Numbered from the stretch's first letter, positions 26,080 to 34,948 are shown. The stretch is DNA of 64,000 nt from Streptosporangium sandarakinum (GCF_013409935.1 NZ_JACCCO010000003.1:1488001-1552000); one strand, 5' to 3'. The notes: a model not told the origin generated them from the letters alone. Made by a program: numbers and translations.

Positions 26080-26897
26080 TGGGGGAGCGTAGCGGTCGCG
26101 CCACGCCGGAACGGGACCACGTTGCCGCGCCGGCGGGCCAGCCACATGAACACGACCGTCAGCAGCAGGCCGAACACCACCGCGTACAGGCTCCCCTCCG
26201 GCCCGAACCCGCCGCCCGTGAGCAGGGCGGGGCCCGACGTCACGCCGTGCAGCAGCCCCTGCGTCGCGCCGTTGCCCGAGACCTCGGTGCCGAAGATGCC
26301 GGCCGCCGCGAAGTTCCAGCCGAAGTGCAGGCCGATCGGCACCCACAGGGTGCGGGTGGCGGCGTAGGCGGCGGCGAGCATGCCGCCCGCCTCGATCGCG
26401 ATGGCGATCGCGCCCCACAGGTCGGCGTGCGGGTTGAACAGGTGCGACAGGCCGAACAGCAGGCCGGTCAGCGCCAGAGCCGGCCATGTCCCCGTGCGTT
26501 CCTCGACGATCCTGAACAGGATGCCGCGGAAGAGCAGCTCCTCCGTCACAGCGGCGGCGGCCATGAAGCCGAGCAGCCCGAGCGCGCCCGCCGGTGAGCC
26601 CTGGCCGTCGACCCGGTAGCCGCCCACGAGAGCGATGTTCACGATGACGGCCGTGAACAGCGCGGCACCGATCAACGTCCCCCGTGCGATGGCGCGGGCG
26701 GCGCCTTTCGCCGCCACCTCAACCGGTGCGCGGCGCTCGGACCACCGCACCACCCGGGCGTACACGAGCACCGCGAGCACGGCCGTCGCGACGCCGAGGA
26801 GCAGGGTGAGGAGCGGGTTCCCCTGCACCGCGCCCACGATCGCGCCGCCGGCGAAGGCGACCAGCGCGACGGGAACGAGCTGTTTCAACAACCGCAT
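26076..26897 (-). CDS. CPBP-family intramembrane metalloprotease
   Basis: A 273-residue membrane protein with about eight hydrophobic segments. The CPBP (Abi) motifs are present: EELLFRG, FGLSHLFNP, and HFGWN. It starts the operon CPBP - kinase - response regulator. Its promoter region is one arm of a long inverted repeat shared with the divergent lipoprotein gene at 27293. Confidence 0.92.
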   Translation of the reverse strand: MRLLKQLVPVALVAFAGGAIVGAVQGNPLLTLLLGVATAVLAVLVYARVVRWSERRAPVEVAAKGAARAIARGTLIGAALFTAVIVNIALVGGYRVDGQGSPAGALGLLGFMAAAAVTEELLFRGILFRIVEERTGTWPALALTGLLFGLSHLFNPHADLWGAIAIAIEAGGMLAAAYAATRTLWVPIGLHFGWNFAAAGIFGTEVSGNGATQGLLHGVTSGPALLTGGGFGPEGSLYAVVFGLLLTVVFMWLARRRGNVVPFRRGATATLPQ

Positions 26898-26951
26898 GAC
26901 GATTTTCCTTACGTGGGGGCTCCGCGGCGGGGCTCCGCCGCTACGCAGGGA

Positions 26952-27208
26952 AACGCTAGGGATCCGGCGGTCCGGAGTCGTCCCCGTGCGGTGGACATTC
27001 GCGGGTGGCTCGCACGGGGGACAGGCGCACCTGCGGCTCGCCGTACGGCGCCGCCGTGGATGACGTGCGCCTTCCGGCGGCGCCCGCACCGCGCGGCGGA
27101 GCGCGGCGATCGCGATCCTCTCCGGCGGGCCGCCTTTGTCCCCCGTACGAGCTACCGGCGAATGTCCACCGCGCGGGGACGATCTCGGGCCGCCGGATCC
27201 CTAGCGTT
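26952..27208. repeat. Long imperfect inverted repeat forming two matching divergent promoters
   Basis: The 76-bp arm at 26952-27027 (starts AACGCTAGGGATCCGGCGG) matches the reverse complement of 27131-27208 at about nine bases in ten with a 2-base indel. Shared blocks include GTGGACATTCGC, TCGTCCCCG and ACGGGGGAC. Outer ends lie 54 and 84 bases from the starts of the divergent CPBP and lipoprotein genes. This looks like a duplicated promoter/operator, probably bound by the adjacent response regulator. No gene lies in 26898-27292. Confidence 0.8.
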
Positions 27209-27292
27209 ACGACGCGGCCATGGCGCTCCGTCGCCTTCCACGACACCGCCGTGCGCCTCACCCCGGCGCCGACTCTCTCACTGGAGGACCTC

Positions 27293-28222
27293 ATGCTCCG
27301 CAAGACCAGGACATCCGTTGCGGCCGCGCTGTGCTGCACCGTGCTCGGCGCGGGGGTCACCGGCTGCGGCGCGGACAAGTTGGACAAATTGGACGACTGG
27401 GACCCCCTCGCCTCCGCCACGCGGACACCCACCGCCACGCAGACGGCCGCCACCCCGATCTCCGGGACCGAGAAGATCACTGTCGCCGGCCGGTCGGTGA
27501 ACGTGTCCTGCTCGGGCGACCCGGGGAAAGACGGTCCGGTCATCATCCTGATGCACGGGGCCGGCGACGGCCTGGACAAGCTGGCCGCCCTCCAGAAGAC
27601 GCTGAGCGAGCGGAACCGGGTCTGTTCCTACGACCGGCTCGGCTCGGGCGCGAGCGACCAGCCGGAAGGCCCGCAGGACCTCGCCGGCACCGGCGAGATC
27701 CTGACCGGGGTGATCGGCCGCGTCGCCGGTGACCGCCCGGCCGTCCTGGCCGGGCACTCGCTGGGCGGGCTGATCGCCGCCAGGTACGCCCCCGACCACC
27801 AGGACAGGGTCAAGGGGCTGGTCCTGATGGACGCCACCCCCTCCACCATGCTGGACGACATCAAGAAGGCGATCCCCGAGTCCGCCACCGGCCCGGCGGC
27901 CGAGCTGCGCGCACAGAACCTCGCGGTGTTCCAGGGACAGAACCCGGAGAAGCTCGTCATCCCCGACGGGAAGGTCCGTTCCGCCGGGGACATCCCGGTG
28001 GAGGTGATCCGGCACGGGCAGCCGTACCTCGCGGCCGTCCCCAAGTACGGACCGCGCCTGGAGAAGGCGTGGGCCGAAGGCCAGCGCAAGTGGCTCGCGC
28101 TGTCCAGCGCCGCCAAGCTCGGCACGGCCAAGGACAGCGGCCACTACATCTACGTCGACCAGCCCGATCTCGCCGTCCAGGCCATCGAGCGCGTCACCGA
28201 GCAGGCCGCACGCCGGCGGTGA
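27293..28222 (+). CDS. Lipoprotein alpha/beta hydrolase
   Basis: A 309-residue protein. Lipoprotein signal with lipobox VTGC at about residues 22-25, then a Thr/Ala linker, then an alpha/beta-hydrolase fold: oxyanion HGAGDG, nucleophile GHSLGG near residue 155, acid near LMDAT and catalytic His in DSGHYIYVDQP. GGAGG lies 5 bases before the ATG. It shares duplicated control DNA with the divergent CPBP/two-component operon. Substrate unknown. Its last 29 bases overlap, on the other strand, the amidohydrolase remnant. Confidence 0.93.
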   Translation: MLRKTRTSVAAALCCTVLGAGVTGCGADKLDKLDDWDPLASATRTPTATQTAATPISGTEKITVAGRSVNVSCSGDPGKDGPVIILMHGAGDGLDKLAALQKTLSERNRVCSYDRLGSGASDQPEGPQDLAGTGEILTGVIGRVAGDRPAVLAGHSLGGLIAARYAPDHQDRVKGLVLMDATPSTMLDDIKKAIPESATGPAAELRAQNLAVFQGQNPEKLVIPDGKVRSAGDIPVEVIRHGQPYLAAVPKYGPRLEKAWAEGQRKWLALSSAAKLGTAKDSGHYIYVDQPDLAVQAIERVTEQAARRR

Positions 28223-28428
28223 GGCGTTCCCAGTTGCGGTGGGCGATGCCGGCCTTCTGGTCGCCGGTGAAGGGCACCTCCTCCAGGAAGAAGCGGGCGG
28301 CGCCGCCGCTGGTGTCGACGTAGGGGAAGCCGCCGGGACGGAAGCCGTAGGTGAAGGGGTAGTCGGTGGAGTACGGCATCCGGTCGGTTCCCATGACCTC
28401 GGCGGTCCAGCGCAGGTAGCGGGGGCTG
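28194..28428 (-). pseudogene. Amidohydrolase family, C-terminal remnant
   Basis: Reading leftwards from about 28428 the frame encodes PRYLRWTAEVMGTDRM, YSTDYPF, FFLEEVPF and IAHRNWERL, the usual C-terminal end of TIM-barrel amidohydrolases related to aminocarboxymuconate-semialdehyde decarboxylase. The N-terminal three quarters with the metal ligands are absent: the sequence switches at about 28430 to a TetR gene on the other strand. A deletion or recombination joined the two. Confidence 0.72.
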
Positions 28429-28431
28429 CTG

Positions 28432-29163
28432 GTGCCGCTGCCGGCTGACCAGAACCGCGTGGGGCTTGGCGCAGAGCCCGGTGCCACAGCGCGTGAGCAG
28501 ACCCGCCGCCGGGTCATCGACGTCGCGATCGATCTGCTGGAGCGCGGGGGCCGCGACGCGATCACCACCCGCGCGGTCGCCGACGCCGCCGGACTGCAGC
28601 CACCCGCCCTGTACCGGCTGTTCGGCGACAAGGAGGGGCTGCTCGACGCCGTGGCAGAACACGGCTTCACCCGGTTCCTGGCCGCCAAGCACATCGACCC
28701 CGACCCGCAGGACCCGATCAGGGAACTGCGCGCCGGCTGGGACACCGCGGTCGAGTTCGGGCTGGCCAACCCCGCGCTGTACGCGCTGATGTACGGCGAG
28801 CCCGCCAGGTCCACCACCGCTTTCCGGATCGGCCTCGAACTCCTCATGGACCGCATCCGCCGCCTGGCCGTCGCGGGCCAGCTGCGCGTCAGGGAGGACC
28901 TCGCGGCCCAGATCATCCACGCCACCGCACGGGGCGCCGTCCTGACCTGGCTGTCCCTGCCCGAGTCCCAGCGCGACCCCGCCCTCCTCCTCGCGCTGCG
29001 CGAAGCGATGATCGCCGCCGTCACCAGCGAGGAACCGGTCGTGCGGGAACAGGGCCCGGTCGGCGCCGCCCGCGCCCTGCGCGCCGCGCTGCCCGACCAG
29101 AACGTCCTGAGCCACGCCGAACGGCGACTGCTCGCGGAATGGCTGGATCGGCTGTCCGCATAG
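28432..29163 (+). CDS. TetR-family regulator
   Basis: A 243-residue protein; the start is uncertain (GTG 28432 or 28459). HTH: REQTRRRVIDVAIDLLERGG, ITTRAVADAAGLQPPALYRL, FGDKEGLLDAV. The C-terminal ligand domain is of the TetR_C_33-like type. The N-terminus abuts the amidohydrolase remnant, so its own promoter may have been replaced. Confidence 0.85.
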   Translation: MPLPADQNRVGLGAEPGATAREQTRRRVIDVAIDLLERGGRDAITTRAVADAAGLQPPALYRLFGDKEGLLDAVAEHGFTRFLAAKHIDPDPQDPIRELRAGWDTAVEFGLANPALYALMYGEPARSTTAFRIGLELLMDRIRRLAVAGQLRVREDLAAQIIHATARGAVLTWLSLPESQRDPALLLALREAMIAAVTSEEPVVREQGPVGAARALRAALPDQNVLSHAERRLLAEWLDRLSA

Positions 29164-29335
29164 CCGCCTCCGCGGACGGACGGGGAGCACGGCGCGGGGG
29201 CGGTCCGGTCCGGGGGCGCGCGGGTGCGCGCCGGTGGTCCGGCCGTCACCGGGGGCGGGGACCGGGGGATGGGTAGGAACGGGGTAGGCCGCGGGGTGCG
29301 GGGCGTCGGCCGTTCGGGGGAGCGCGGGGGGCGTG

Positions 29336-29917
29336 ATGGCGGGTTGGCCGGATGGGGTGGCGCGGCCGGAGCGGGTGCCGGCGGGGGCGTCGGCCGACGG
29401 GGCGGGGATCGTGGTGGGGGCGGGGCCGGTGACGGTGGACGTCTACGTCGATTTCCTGTGCCCGTTCTGCCGGAGGTTCGAGGAGTCCGCTGGGCCGACG
29501 CTGGAACGGCTGACGGCCGACGGGGCGGTCAGCGTGGTGTATCACCCGATGGGTTTCCTGGACTGGCTGTCGCCGGATCGGTACTCGTCGCGCGCGGCGG
29601 CGGCCTCGGGGTGCGCGGCGGACGCGGGGAGGTTCACCGAGTACGCGCGGATGCTTTTCAGGTGGCAGCCGGCGGAGGGCGGGCCGGGGCTGTCGGATGA
29701 GGAGCTGGTGGAGGCGGGCGGGGCGGCCGGTGTGGTGGACGGGTCGTTCGGCGAGTGTGTGCGGGCGGGGGTCCACCTGGGATGGGTGGGGTTCGTGACG
29801 GCGATGGCGGGCCGGGCGGGGGTGGAGGCGACGCCGTCGGTGCTGGTGGAGGGGCTGGGGGTGTCGGCCGATACGGCGTCGATCGTGGGGGCGGTGCTGG
29901 AGGCGGGCCGGGGGTGA
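29336..29917 (+). CDS. DsbA-like thioredoxin-fold oxidoreductase
   Basis: A 193-residue protein with the active site CPFC in VDVYVDFLCPFCRRFEE at residues about 34-50 and the cis-Pro loop EATPSVLV. The helical insertion between them is of DsbA type. No signal peptide is evident, so it is likely cytoplasmic. GTG 29333 is an alternative start. It probably catalyses disulfide exchange; partner unknown. Confidence 0.88.
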   Translation: MAGWPDGVARPERVPAGASADGAGIVVGAGPVTVDVYVDFLCPFCRRFEESAGPTLERLTADGAVSVVYHPMGFLDWLSPDRYSSRAAAASGCAADAGRFTEYARMLFRWQPAEGGPGLSDEELVEAGGAAGVVDGSFGECVRAGVHLGWVGFVTAMAGRAGVEATPSVLVEGLGVSADTASIVGAVLEAGRG

Positions 29918-29955
29918 GGCGGCGGCCGGGGCCGCCGCTCCACCTCACGCCCGAC

Positions 29956-29992
29956 TTTTAGGGTTTCTTACTGTTTTTACGGGTTACCTAGG
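29956..29992 (+). promoter_or_regulatory. Direct-repeat box upstream of phosphate transporter
   Basis: TTTTAGGGTTTCTTACT and TTTTTACGGGTTACCTAGG form two similar units about 20 bases apart in an unusually AT-rich stretch. Two-turn direct repeats are the layout of PhoP boxes; the match to a PHO box is only suggestive. Confidence 0.35.
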
Positions 29993-30016
29993 CTTTTTGG
30001 TGTTCAGGGGTCTGGC

Positions 30017-31156
30017 ATGGACACGGGGCCTTTGCTGCTGACGGTGGTGGTGGCCGCGGCATTGGTCTTCGCCTTCACCAACGGGTTCCACGACGCGGCG
30101 AACGCGGTGGCGACGTCGGTGGCGACGGGGGCGTTGCGGCCGTACGCGGCGGTGGGGCTGTCGGCGGTGCTGAACTTCGCCGGGGCCTTCCTGTCGTTGA
30201 AGGTCGCGGCGACGGTGGCCGAGGGGATCGTGGACAGCAGGGTGATCACGTTGCCGGTCGTCTTCGCGGGGCTGATGGGCGGCATGCTGTGGAATCTGGT
30301 GACGTGGTATCTGGGGATGCCGTCGAGTTCGTCGCACGCGCTGGTCGGCGGGCTGGTGGGGACGGCGTTCGTGGCGGTGGGGGCGTCGGCCGTCAAGGGG
30401 ATGGGGGTGGTGTCGGTGGTGCTGCTGCCGGCGCTGTTGTCTCCGGTGGCGGCGGCGCTGGTGGCGGGTGCCGGGTCGTGGGTGGTGCGGTGGGTGACGC
30501 GGGGCGTTCCGGCGGGGATGCGGGAACGGGGTTTCCGGGCGGGGCAGATCGGTTCGGCGTCGCTGGTGGCGCTGGCGCACGGGGCGAACGACGCGCAGAA
30601 GACGATGGGTGTGATCATGCTGGCGCTGGTCACCGGGGGCGCGGTGGGCGCGGGTGAGGCTCCCGCGGGGTGGGTGGTGGTGAGCAGCGCGGCGGCGATG
30701 GCGGCGGGGACCTTCTTCGGGGGGTGGCGGATCGTCCGTACGGTGGGCTGGGGGCTGGTGCGGATCCGGGGCGCGGAGGGGTTCACGGCGGAGAGCGGGA
30801 CGGCGGCGTTGGTCCTGGTGGCGTCGGATTCGGGGTTTCCGTTGTCGACGACGCAGGTGTGCTGCGGTTCGGTGGTGGGGGCGGGGATCCACCAGGGGGT
30901 GTCGAGGGTGCGCTGGCGGGTGGTCGCGGAGCTGGCGGGGGTGTGGCTGGTGACGTTGCCGGGCGCGGCGGCGCTGGGGGCGCTGGTGTGGTGGGGGGCG
31001 CGATGGGTCGGCGGGATGCAGGGCGTGGGGTTGATGTTCGTCCTGGTGCTGGTGGCGGCGTTCTGGTTCTACGTGGCGGCCGATCTGCGGCCGGTGAACG
31101 CCTCCAACGTCAACGCCGAGCGGGTGGGACGCCGGATGAAGTGGGAGGAGGCGTGA
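30017..31156 (+). CDS. pit: PiT-family inorganic phosphate transporter
   Basis: A 379-residue membrane protein. The two PiT signature repeats are visible: FTNGFHDAANAVATSVATG near residue 20 and LAHGANDAQKTMGV near residue 193. About ten TM segments, with the mid-loop shorter than in E. coli PitA. It imports metal-phosphate with protons. It overlaps by four bases a small membrane protein gene that is co-translated. Confidence 0.95.
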   Translation: MDTGPLLLTVVVAAALVFAFTNGFHDAANAVATSVATGALRPYAAVGLSAVLNFAGAFLSLKVAATVAEGIVDSRVITLPVVFAGLMGGMLWNLVTWYLGMPSSSSHALVGGLVGTAFVAVGASAVKGMGVVSVVLLPALLSPVAAALVAGAGSWVVRWVTRGVPAGMRERGFRAGQIGSASLVALAHGANDAQKTMGVIMLALVTGGAVGAGEAPAGWVVVSSAAAMAAGTFFGGWRIVRTVGWGLVRIRGAEGFTAESGTAALVLVASDSGFPLSTTQVCCGSVVGAGIHQGVSRVRWRVVAELAGVWLVTLPGAAALGALVWWGARWVGGMQGVGLMFVLVLVAAFWFYVAADLRPVNASNVNAERVGRRMKWEEA

Positions 31157-31392
31157 CGGTGTTCGACGGTGAGATGAGGGAGTTCCTGCGGGTGGTGCTG
31201 GTGGCGTTCGCCGGCGGGGTGGGGTGGGTGACGGTGTACGCGCTGGGCCTGGTGGGCGTCTCGGCGGCGCGGCGGGGCGGAGGGCGCCGGGCGGTGGGAT
31301 GGGTGCTCGCGGTGGTGTGCTTCCTGGTGGCGGTGGCCGGGGTGGTGGTGGGGCTGCGGCTGATGCTGGCCGGGCGCAGGGGCCTGGAGTGA
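31153..31392 (+). CDS. Small membrane protein coupled to the phosphate transporter
   Basis: A 79-residue protein starting at GTG 31153 in a GTGA overlap with the transporter stop. Two hydrophobic segments (VVLVAFAGGVGWVTVYALGL and AVGWVLAVVCFLVAVAGVVV) separated by a basic loop (ARRGGGRR). Similar small ORFs accompany pit genes in actinomycetes. No function known. Confidence 0.75.
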   Translation: MTVFDGEMREFLRVVLVAFAGGVGWVTVYALGLVGVSAARRGGGRRAVGWVLAVVCFLVAVAGVVVGLRLMLAGRRGLE

Positions 31393-31440
31393 GGGCGCGC
31401 CCGCCGGCGCCGATGCGGGCGGTGGGTGCCGGCGTGGACG

Positions 31441-32652
31441 TCACCCGGTGGTCCCCTCCCAGGTGACGGGGAGGTGGTCGACCCCGTAGATGGCCGTGTG
31501 GGCGCGGATGGGGATGCTGCGGGGCGGTACGGCGAGGCGGAGGGTGGGCAGGCGGCGTAGCAGGGCGGGGTAGGCGACGGCGAGTTCGGTGCGGGCCAGG
31601 TGCTGGCCGAGGCATTGGTGGATGCCGTGGCCGAAGGCGAGGTGGCCGGTGGGCGGCCGGGTGACGTCGAGGGTGTCGGGGTCGGGGAGGTGGCGGGGGT
31701 CGCGGTTGGCGGCGGCCAGGGCGAGGGTGACGCACTGGCCGGCGGTGATGTGGTGACCGTCGATGTCGGTGTCGCGGGTGGCGGCGCGGACGGGGCCGAG
31801 ATGGACGATGGTGAGGTAGCGCAGGAGTTCCTCGACGGCGGTGTGGGTGGCGGCCGGGTCGTCGCGGACGGTGGCGAGCTGGGCGGGGTTGGCCAGGAGC
31901 GCGAAGGTGCCGAGGGCGATCATGTTGGCGGTGGTCTCGTGGCCGGCGACGAGCAGGAGCACGGAGATGTTGGTGATCTCTTCGTGGGTGAGGTCGGCGT
32001 CGCGGGTCATGTCGGTGATGAGGTCGTCCGCGGGGTGGGTGTGCTTGTGGTGGGTGAGGTCGCGGAGATAGGCGGTGAGGTCGTCGAGGGCGGCGTCGGC
32101 CTGCTGGGGGGTCGAGGCGAGGCTGAGGAGGGTGCGGGAGTCGCGCTGGAAGCGGGCGCGGTCGGTGTAGGGGACGCCGAGGAGTTCGCAGATCACGAGG
32201 GAGGGGATGGGCAGGGCGTAGGCGGGGACGAGGTCCGCGGGCGGGCCGTGGTGGCACATGGCGTCGAGGTGGCTGGTGGTGATGGCCTCGATGCGGGGGC
32301 GCAGGGCTTTCATGCGGCGGACGGTGAAGTGGCCGATGAGGCGGCGGCGGTAGCGGGTGTGCTCGGGTGGGTCGGCCTGGAGGAAGAAGCCGGGGCGGTG
32401 TTGCCTTCGGCGCTGGGTGGAGTAGGGGTCGACGGGCAGGTGGAGGTGTTCGGGGCGGTTGCTGAAGTGCGGGTGGGTGAGGATGGCGCGGATGACGGCG
32501 GGGTCGGTGGCGAGCCATCCCTGGTGGCCGTCGGCGTAGGTGAGGAGGCGGATGGGGGTCTGGCGGGCCCAGTGCAGGAGCCGGGGCGGGGGGTCGAAGT
32601 GGTTGGGGCGGATGGTGGGGAGGGTGTCGGGGCGTGGTGTGGCGTGGGTCAT
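31441..32652 (-). CDS. Cytochrome P450 (CYP105/107-like)
   Basis: A 403-residue P450. I-helix oxygen motif AGHETTAN near residue 240, the EELLRYL ExxR helix near 278, and the heme loop FGHGIHQCLG with the axial Cys near 350. Soluble bacterial class I, needing ferredoxin partners not present here. It is unusually His-rich, a consequence of the local strand bias. Substrate unknown; it lies beside the dormancy-type genes but has no clear box upstream. Confidence 0.93.
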   Translation of the reverse strand: MTHATPRPDTLPTIRPNHFDPPPRLLHWARQTPIRLLTYADGHQGWLATDPAVIRAILTHPHFSNRPEHLHLPVDPYSTQRRRQHRPGFFLQADPPEHTRYRRRLIGHFTVRRMKALRPRIEAITTSHLDAMCHHGPPADLVPAYALPIPSLVICELLGVPYTDRARFQRDSRTLLSLASTPQQADAALDDLTAYLRDLTHHKHTHPADDLITDMTRDADLTHEEITNISVLLLVAGHETTANMIALGTFALLANPAQLATVRDDPAATHTAVEELLRYLTIVHLGPVRAATRDTDIDGHHITAGQCVTLALAAANRDPRHLPDPDTLDVTRPPTGHLAFGHGIHQCLGQHLARTELAVAYPALLRRLPTLRLAVPPRSIPIRAHTAIYGVDHLPVTWEGTTG

Positions 32653-32770
32653 GGGCCCGGGTCTCCTCGTGGTCGGGTGCCGCGGCGGCGGTTGGTGAGG
32701 AGTGTTTCCGGGGGTGGGGTGGCGGCACGCCGGGTTGGTGGTTCTTTGTGGGGTGTTGAGGGTTTTCGGG

Positions 32771-33631
32771 TCAGGGGGTGGGGCGGCGGATGACGGCGAC
32801 GGGGGCGTGGGAGCGGTGCAGGAGGATGGAGGCGGTGGGGCCGAGGCCGGTGACGCGGCGGGCGGTGGCGCCGGCGACGACGAGTTCGGCGTCGTGGGAG
32901 GCGTCGATGAGGGCCTTGGCGGGGTGGGTGTGCAGGGTGTGCTCGGTGAGGGTGACGTCGGGGAATCTCTCCCGCCAGCCGGCGATGGCCTCGGCGAGCA
33001 GGAGGGCTTCCTCCTGGCCGACGGCGTCGATGTCGTAGACGAGGGGCTGGGGCCGCCCGGGGGTGGCGTGGGGATGGGTCCAGGCGTGTACGGCGCGCAG
33101 GGGGAGCTCGCGTAGCAGGGCTTCTTCGAAGGCGAATTCCAGGACGGGCTCCTGGCCGGGCTTTCCGGTGGCGCCGACGACGATGTGGGTGGGCCGGCCG
33201 GGGGGCGGGGGGCCGACGACGACGAGGGGGCAGGGGCAGCGGGTGGCGAGGTCGCGGCTGACGGAGCCGAGGAGGAGCCCGGCGAAGCCGCCGCGGCCGC
33301 GGGTGCCGACGGCCAGGAGCTGGGCGTGACGGGCGACGTCGGCGAGCGCTTCGGCCGCGGGGCCGTCGGCGATGTCGGTGGTGACCTGCTGGACGTCGGT
33401 GCCGGTCTGGGCGCGTTCGGCGGCCTGGCGCAGGAGTTCCCAGGCGGTGGCTTCGGCGGCCGCTCCCCAGTGGTGGGGCTGGGGGACGAGGGGGACGTTG
33501 CCGGTCCAGCGGAGGGCGGTGTGGACGATGAGCAGGGGTGCCTTTCTGAGGGCGGCCTCGTGGGCGGCCCACATGACGGCTCGCAGTGAGGGGGCTGAGC
33601 CGTCGGCGCCGGCGATGACGGGTCGTGTCAT
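32771..33631 (-). CDS. Tandem universal stress protein
   Basis: A 286-residue protein with two USP domains. The first has the ATP-binding motif GTRGRGGFAGLLLGSVS near residues 110-126; the second has GATARRVTGLGPTASILLHRS near its end, a degenerate version. Double-USP proteins are typical of the mycobacterial DosR regulon. A DosR-like box (33692-33709) lies 61 bases upstream of the ATG. Confidence 0.93.
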   Translation of the reverse strand: MTRPVIAGADGSAPSLRAVMWAAHEAALRKAPLLIVHTALRWTGNVPLVPQPHHWGAAAEATAWELLRQAAERAQTGTDVQQVTTDIADGPAAEALADVARHAQLLAVGTRGRGGFAGLLLGSVSRDLATRCPCPLVVVGPPPPGRPTHIVVGATGKPGQEPVLEFAFEEALLRELPLRAVHAWTHPHATPGRPQPLVYDIDAVGQEEALLLAEAIAGWRERFPDVTLTEHTLHTHPAKALIDASHDAELVVAGATARRVTGLGPTASILLHRSHAPVAVIRRPTP

Positions 33632-33691
33632 GGTCCCTCCCGGCCGTGGGGGTTCGTCTTCCAGGTTGGGCGGCCGGGGGCGGGCGGGGGT

Positions 33692-33709
33692 AGGGGCGAA
33701 AGTCCCCGG
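33692..33709 (-). promoter_or_regulatory. DosR-like box upstream of USP gene
   Basis: AGGGGCGAAAGTCCCCGG has near-symmetric arms GGGGC/GTCCC around GAAA, and matches the other boxes of this region in form. Confidence 0.6.
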
Positions 33710-33718
33710 GTGGGACCG

Positions 33719-34948
33719 TCAGGCGGCGGGGCGGGCGTTGGCCAGGAGATAGCCGCTGGCGGGGCGGGTGGGGATGCGGCGCAGGCTGATGGTGAGGTCC
33801 TGGTCGGGCAGGTCGTGGTCGAGGCGGGCCAGGCGGGTGGTGAGGGTCCGCAGAAGGGTGAGGGTGATGGCCTCGCCGGGGCAGCGGTGGCCGGTGCGGG
33901 GGTCGCCGCCGCCCTGGGGGATGAGGTCGAACTCGCCGGTGGGGCGGTCGAGGAAGCGGCCGGGGTCGAAGGTGTGGGGGTCGGGCCACAGGCGGGGGTC
34001 GTGGTTGTGGCCGTAGATGTCGAGCAGGACGAGGGAGCCCTCGGGGATGCGGTGGTCTTCCCAGGTGAGGTCGGTGACGGCTTTGCCGCCGACGAAGGGG
34101 GCGAAGGGGTAGAAGCGGCGGGTCTCCTGGGCGAAGGCGTGGGTGCGGGCTTCGTCGCCGGCGCGCAGGGCGGCCCGGTGGTGGGGGTGGCGGTGCAGGG
34201 CGTGGGCGGCGAAGGTGACGTACCAGGTGACGGCGACGGTGGGACGGATGAGGTTGAGGAGTTCGACGGCGGCGAGGCGGTCGTCGAGAGGGTGACCGTC
34301 GGCGTCGCGGTGGGTGGCGACGGCTGCCAGAGGGGTGCCGGGCGGCGCTGCGGGGGCGGCGCCGGTGCGGGTGTCGTGGATGAGACGGGCCAGCCGGTTC
34401 TCCAGGCGGATCCGGGCGGCGCGGGCCCTCCAGTGGCGGGGGCCGAGGGAGGCGAAGCCGTCGACGAGGGCGAGGAGGTCACGGGCGGTGGCGGGGACGT
34501 CCGCGTCGTCGAGGGGGACGCCGGCCCAGCGGCAGGCGGCGTGGGTGAGGATGCGGCCGACCTCGTCGAAGAGGGTGACGGGTCGCGGGCCGTTCCAAGC
34601 GGCGGTGGCCTTGTCCCACGCGGCGGCGACGTGGTCGTCGAGGCGGGCGATGCCGTCGTCGGTCATGAGGGAGGTGAACATGGCCTTGCGGACGCGGTGG
34701 GCGGCGGCGTCGAGGGTGTGGACGGCTCCGTGACCGAAGAGGGTGCTCTTGATGGGTTCGGGCAGGGCGGTGTGGCGGCGGATGTGGTTTTCGTCGTAGA
34801 AGAAGCGGGCGGCGTCGGGTCCGTGGACGGCGGTGGCGCGGTGGCCCATGAGGCGGGTGACGACGGTGGAACCGTGGGTGCGGCGGCGTTCGGGCAGCCA
34901 GGCGTAGCCCTCGGTGAGCAGGGGCAGGGTGTGGTCGGAAAGCGGCAT
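33719..34948 (-). CDS. CYP152-like fatty-acid peroxygenase P450
   Basis: A 409-residue P450 from ATG 34948 (MPLSDHTLPLL). The heme loop QGGGDPRTGHRCPGE is characteristic of CYP152 (P450 BS-beta, OleT). The I helix has an Arg-Pro (LIRPTVAVTW) in place of the usual acid-alcohol pair; that Arg binds the fatty-acid carboxylate in this family. Such enzymes use hydrogen peroxide to hydroxylate or decarboxylate fatty acids without redox partners. Location among stress genes suggests use under low-oxygen or redox stress. Confidence 0.88.
   Translation of the reverse strand: MPLSDHTLPLLTEGYAWLPERRRTHGSTVVTRLMGHRATAVHGPDAARFFYDENHIRRHTALPEPIKSTLFGHGAVHTLDAAAHRVRKAMFTSLMTDDGIARLDDHVAAAWDKATAAWNGPRPVTLFDEVGRILTHAACRWAGVPLDDADVPATARDLLALVDGFASLGPRHWRARAARIRLENRLARLIHDTRTGAAPAAPPGTPLAAVATHRDADGHPLDDRLAAVELLNLIRPTVAVTWYVTFAAHALHRHPHHRAALRAGDEARTHAFAQETRRFYPFAPFVGGKAVTDLTWEDHRIPEGSLVLLDIYGHNHDPRLWPDPHTFDPGRFLDRPTGEFDLIPQGGGDPRTGHRCPGEAITLTLLRTLTTRLARLDHDLPDQDLTISLRRIPTRPASGYLLANARPAA

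Noticed and set aside
29984-32728. Open frame of about 900 codons on the minus strand across pit and the P450
   Set aside because: His/Pro/Arg repeats produced by the G-rich + strand; pit on the + strand and the P450 in another minus frame have all their signatures.
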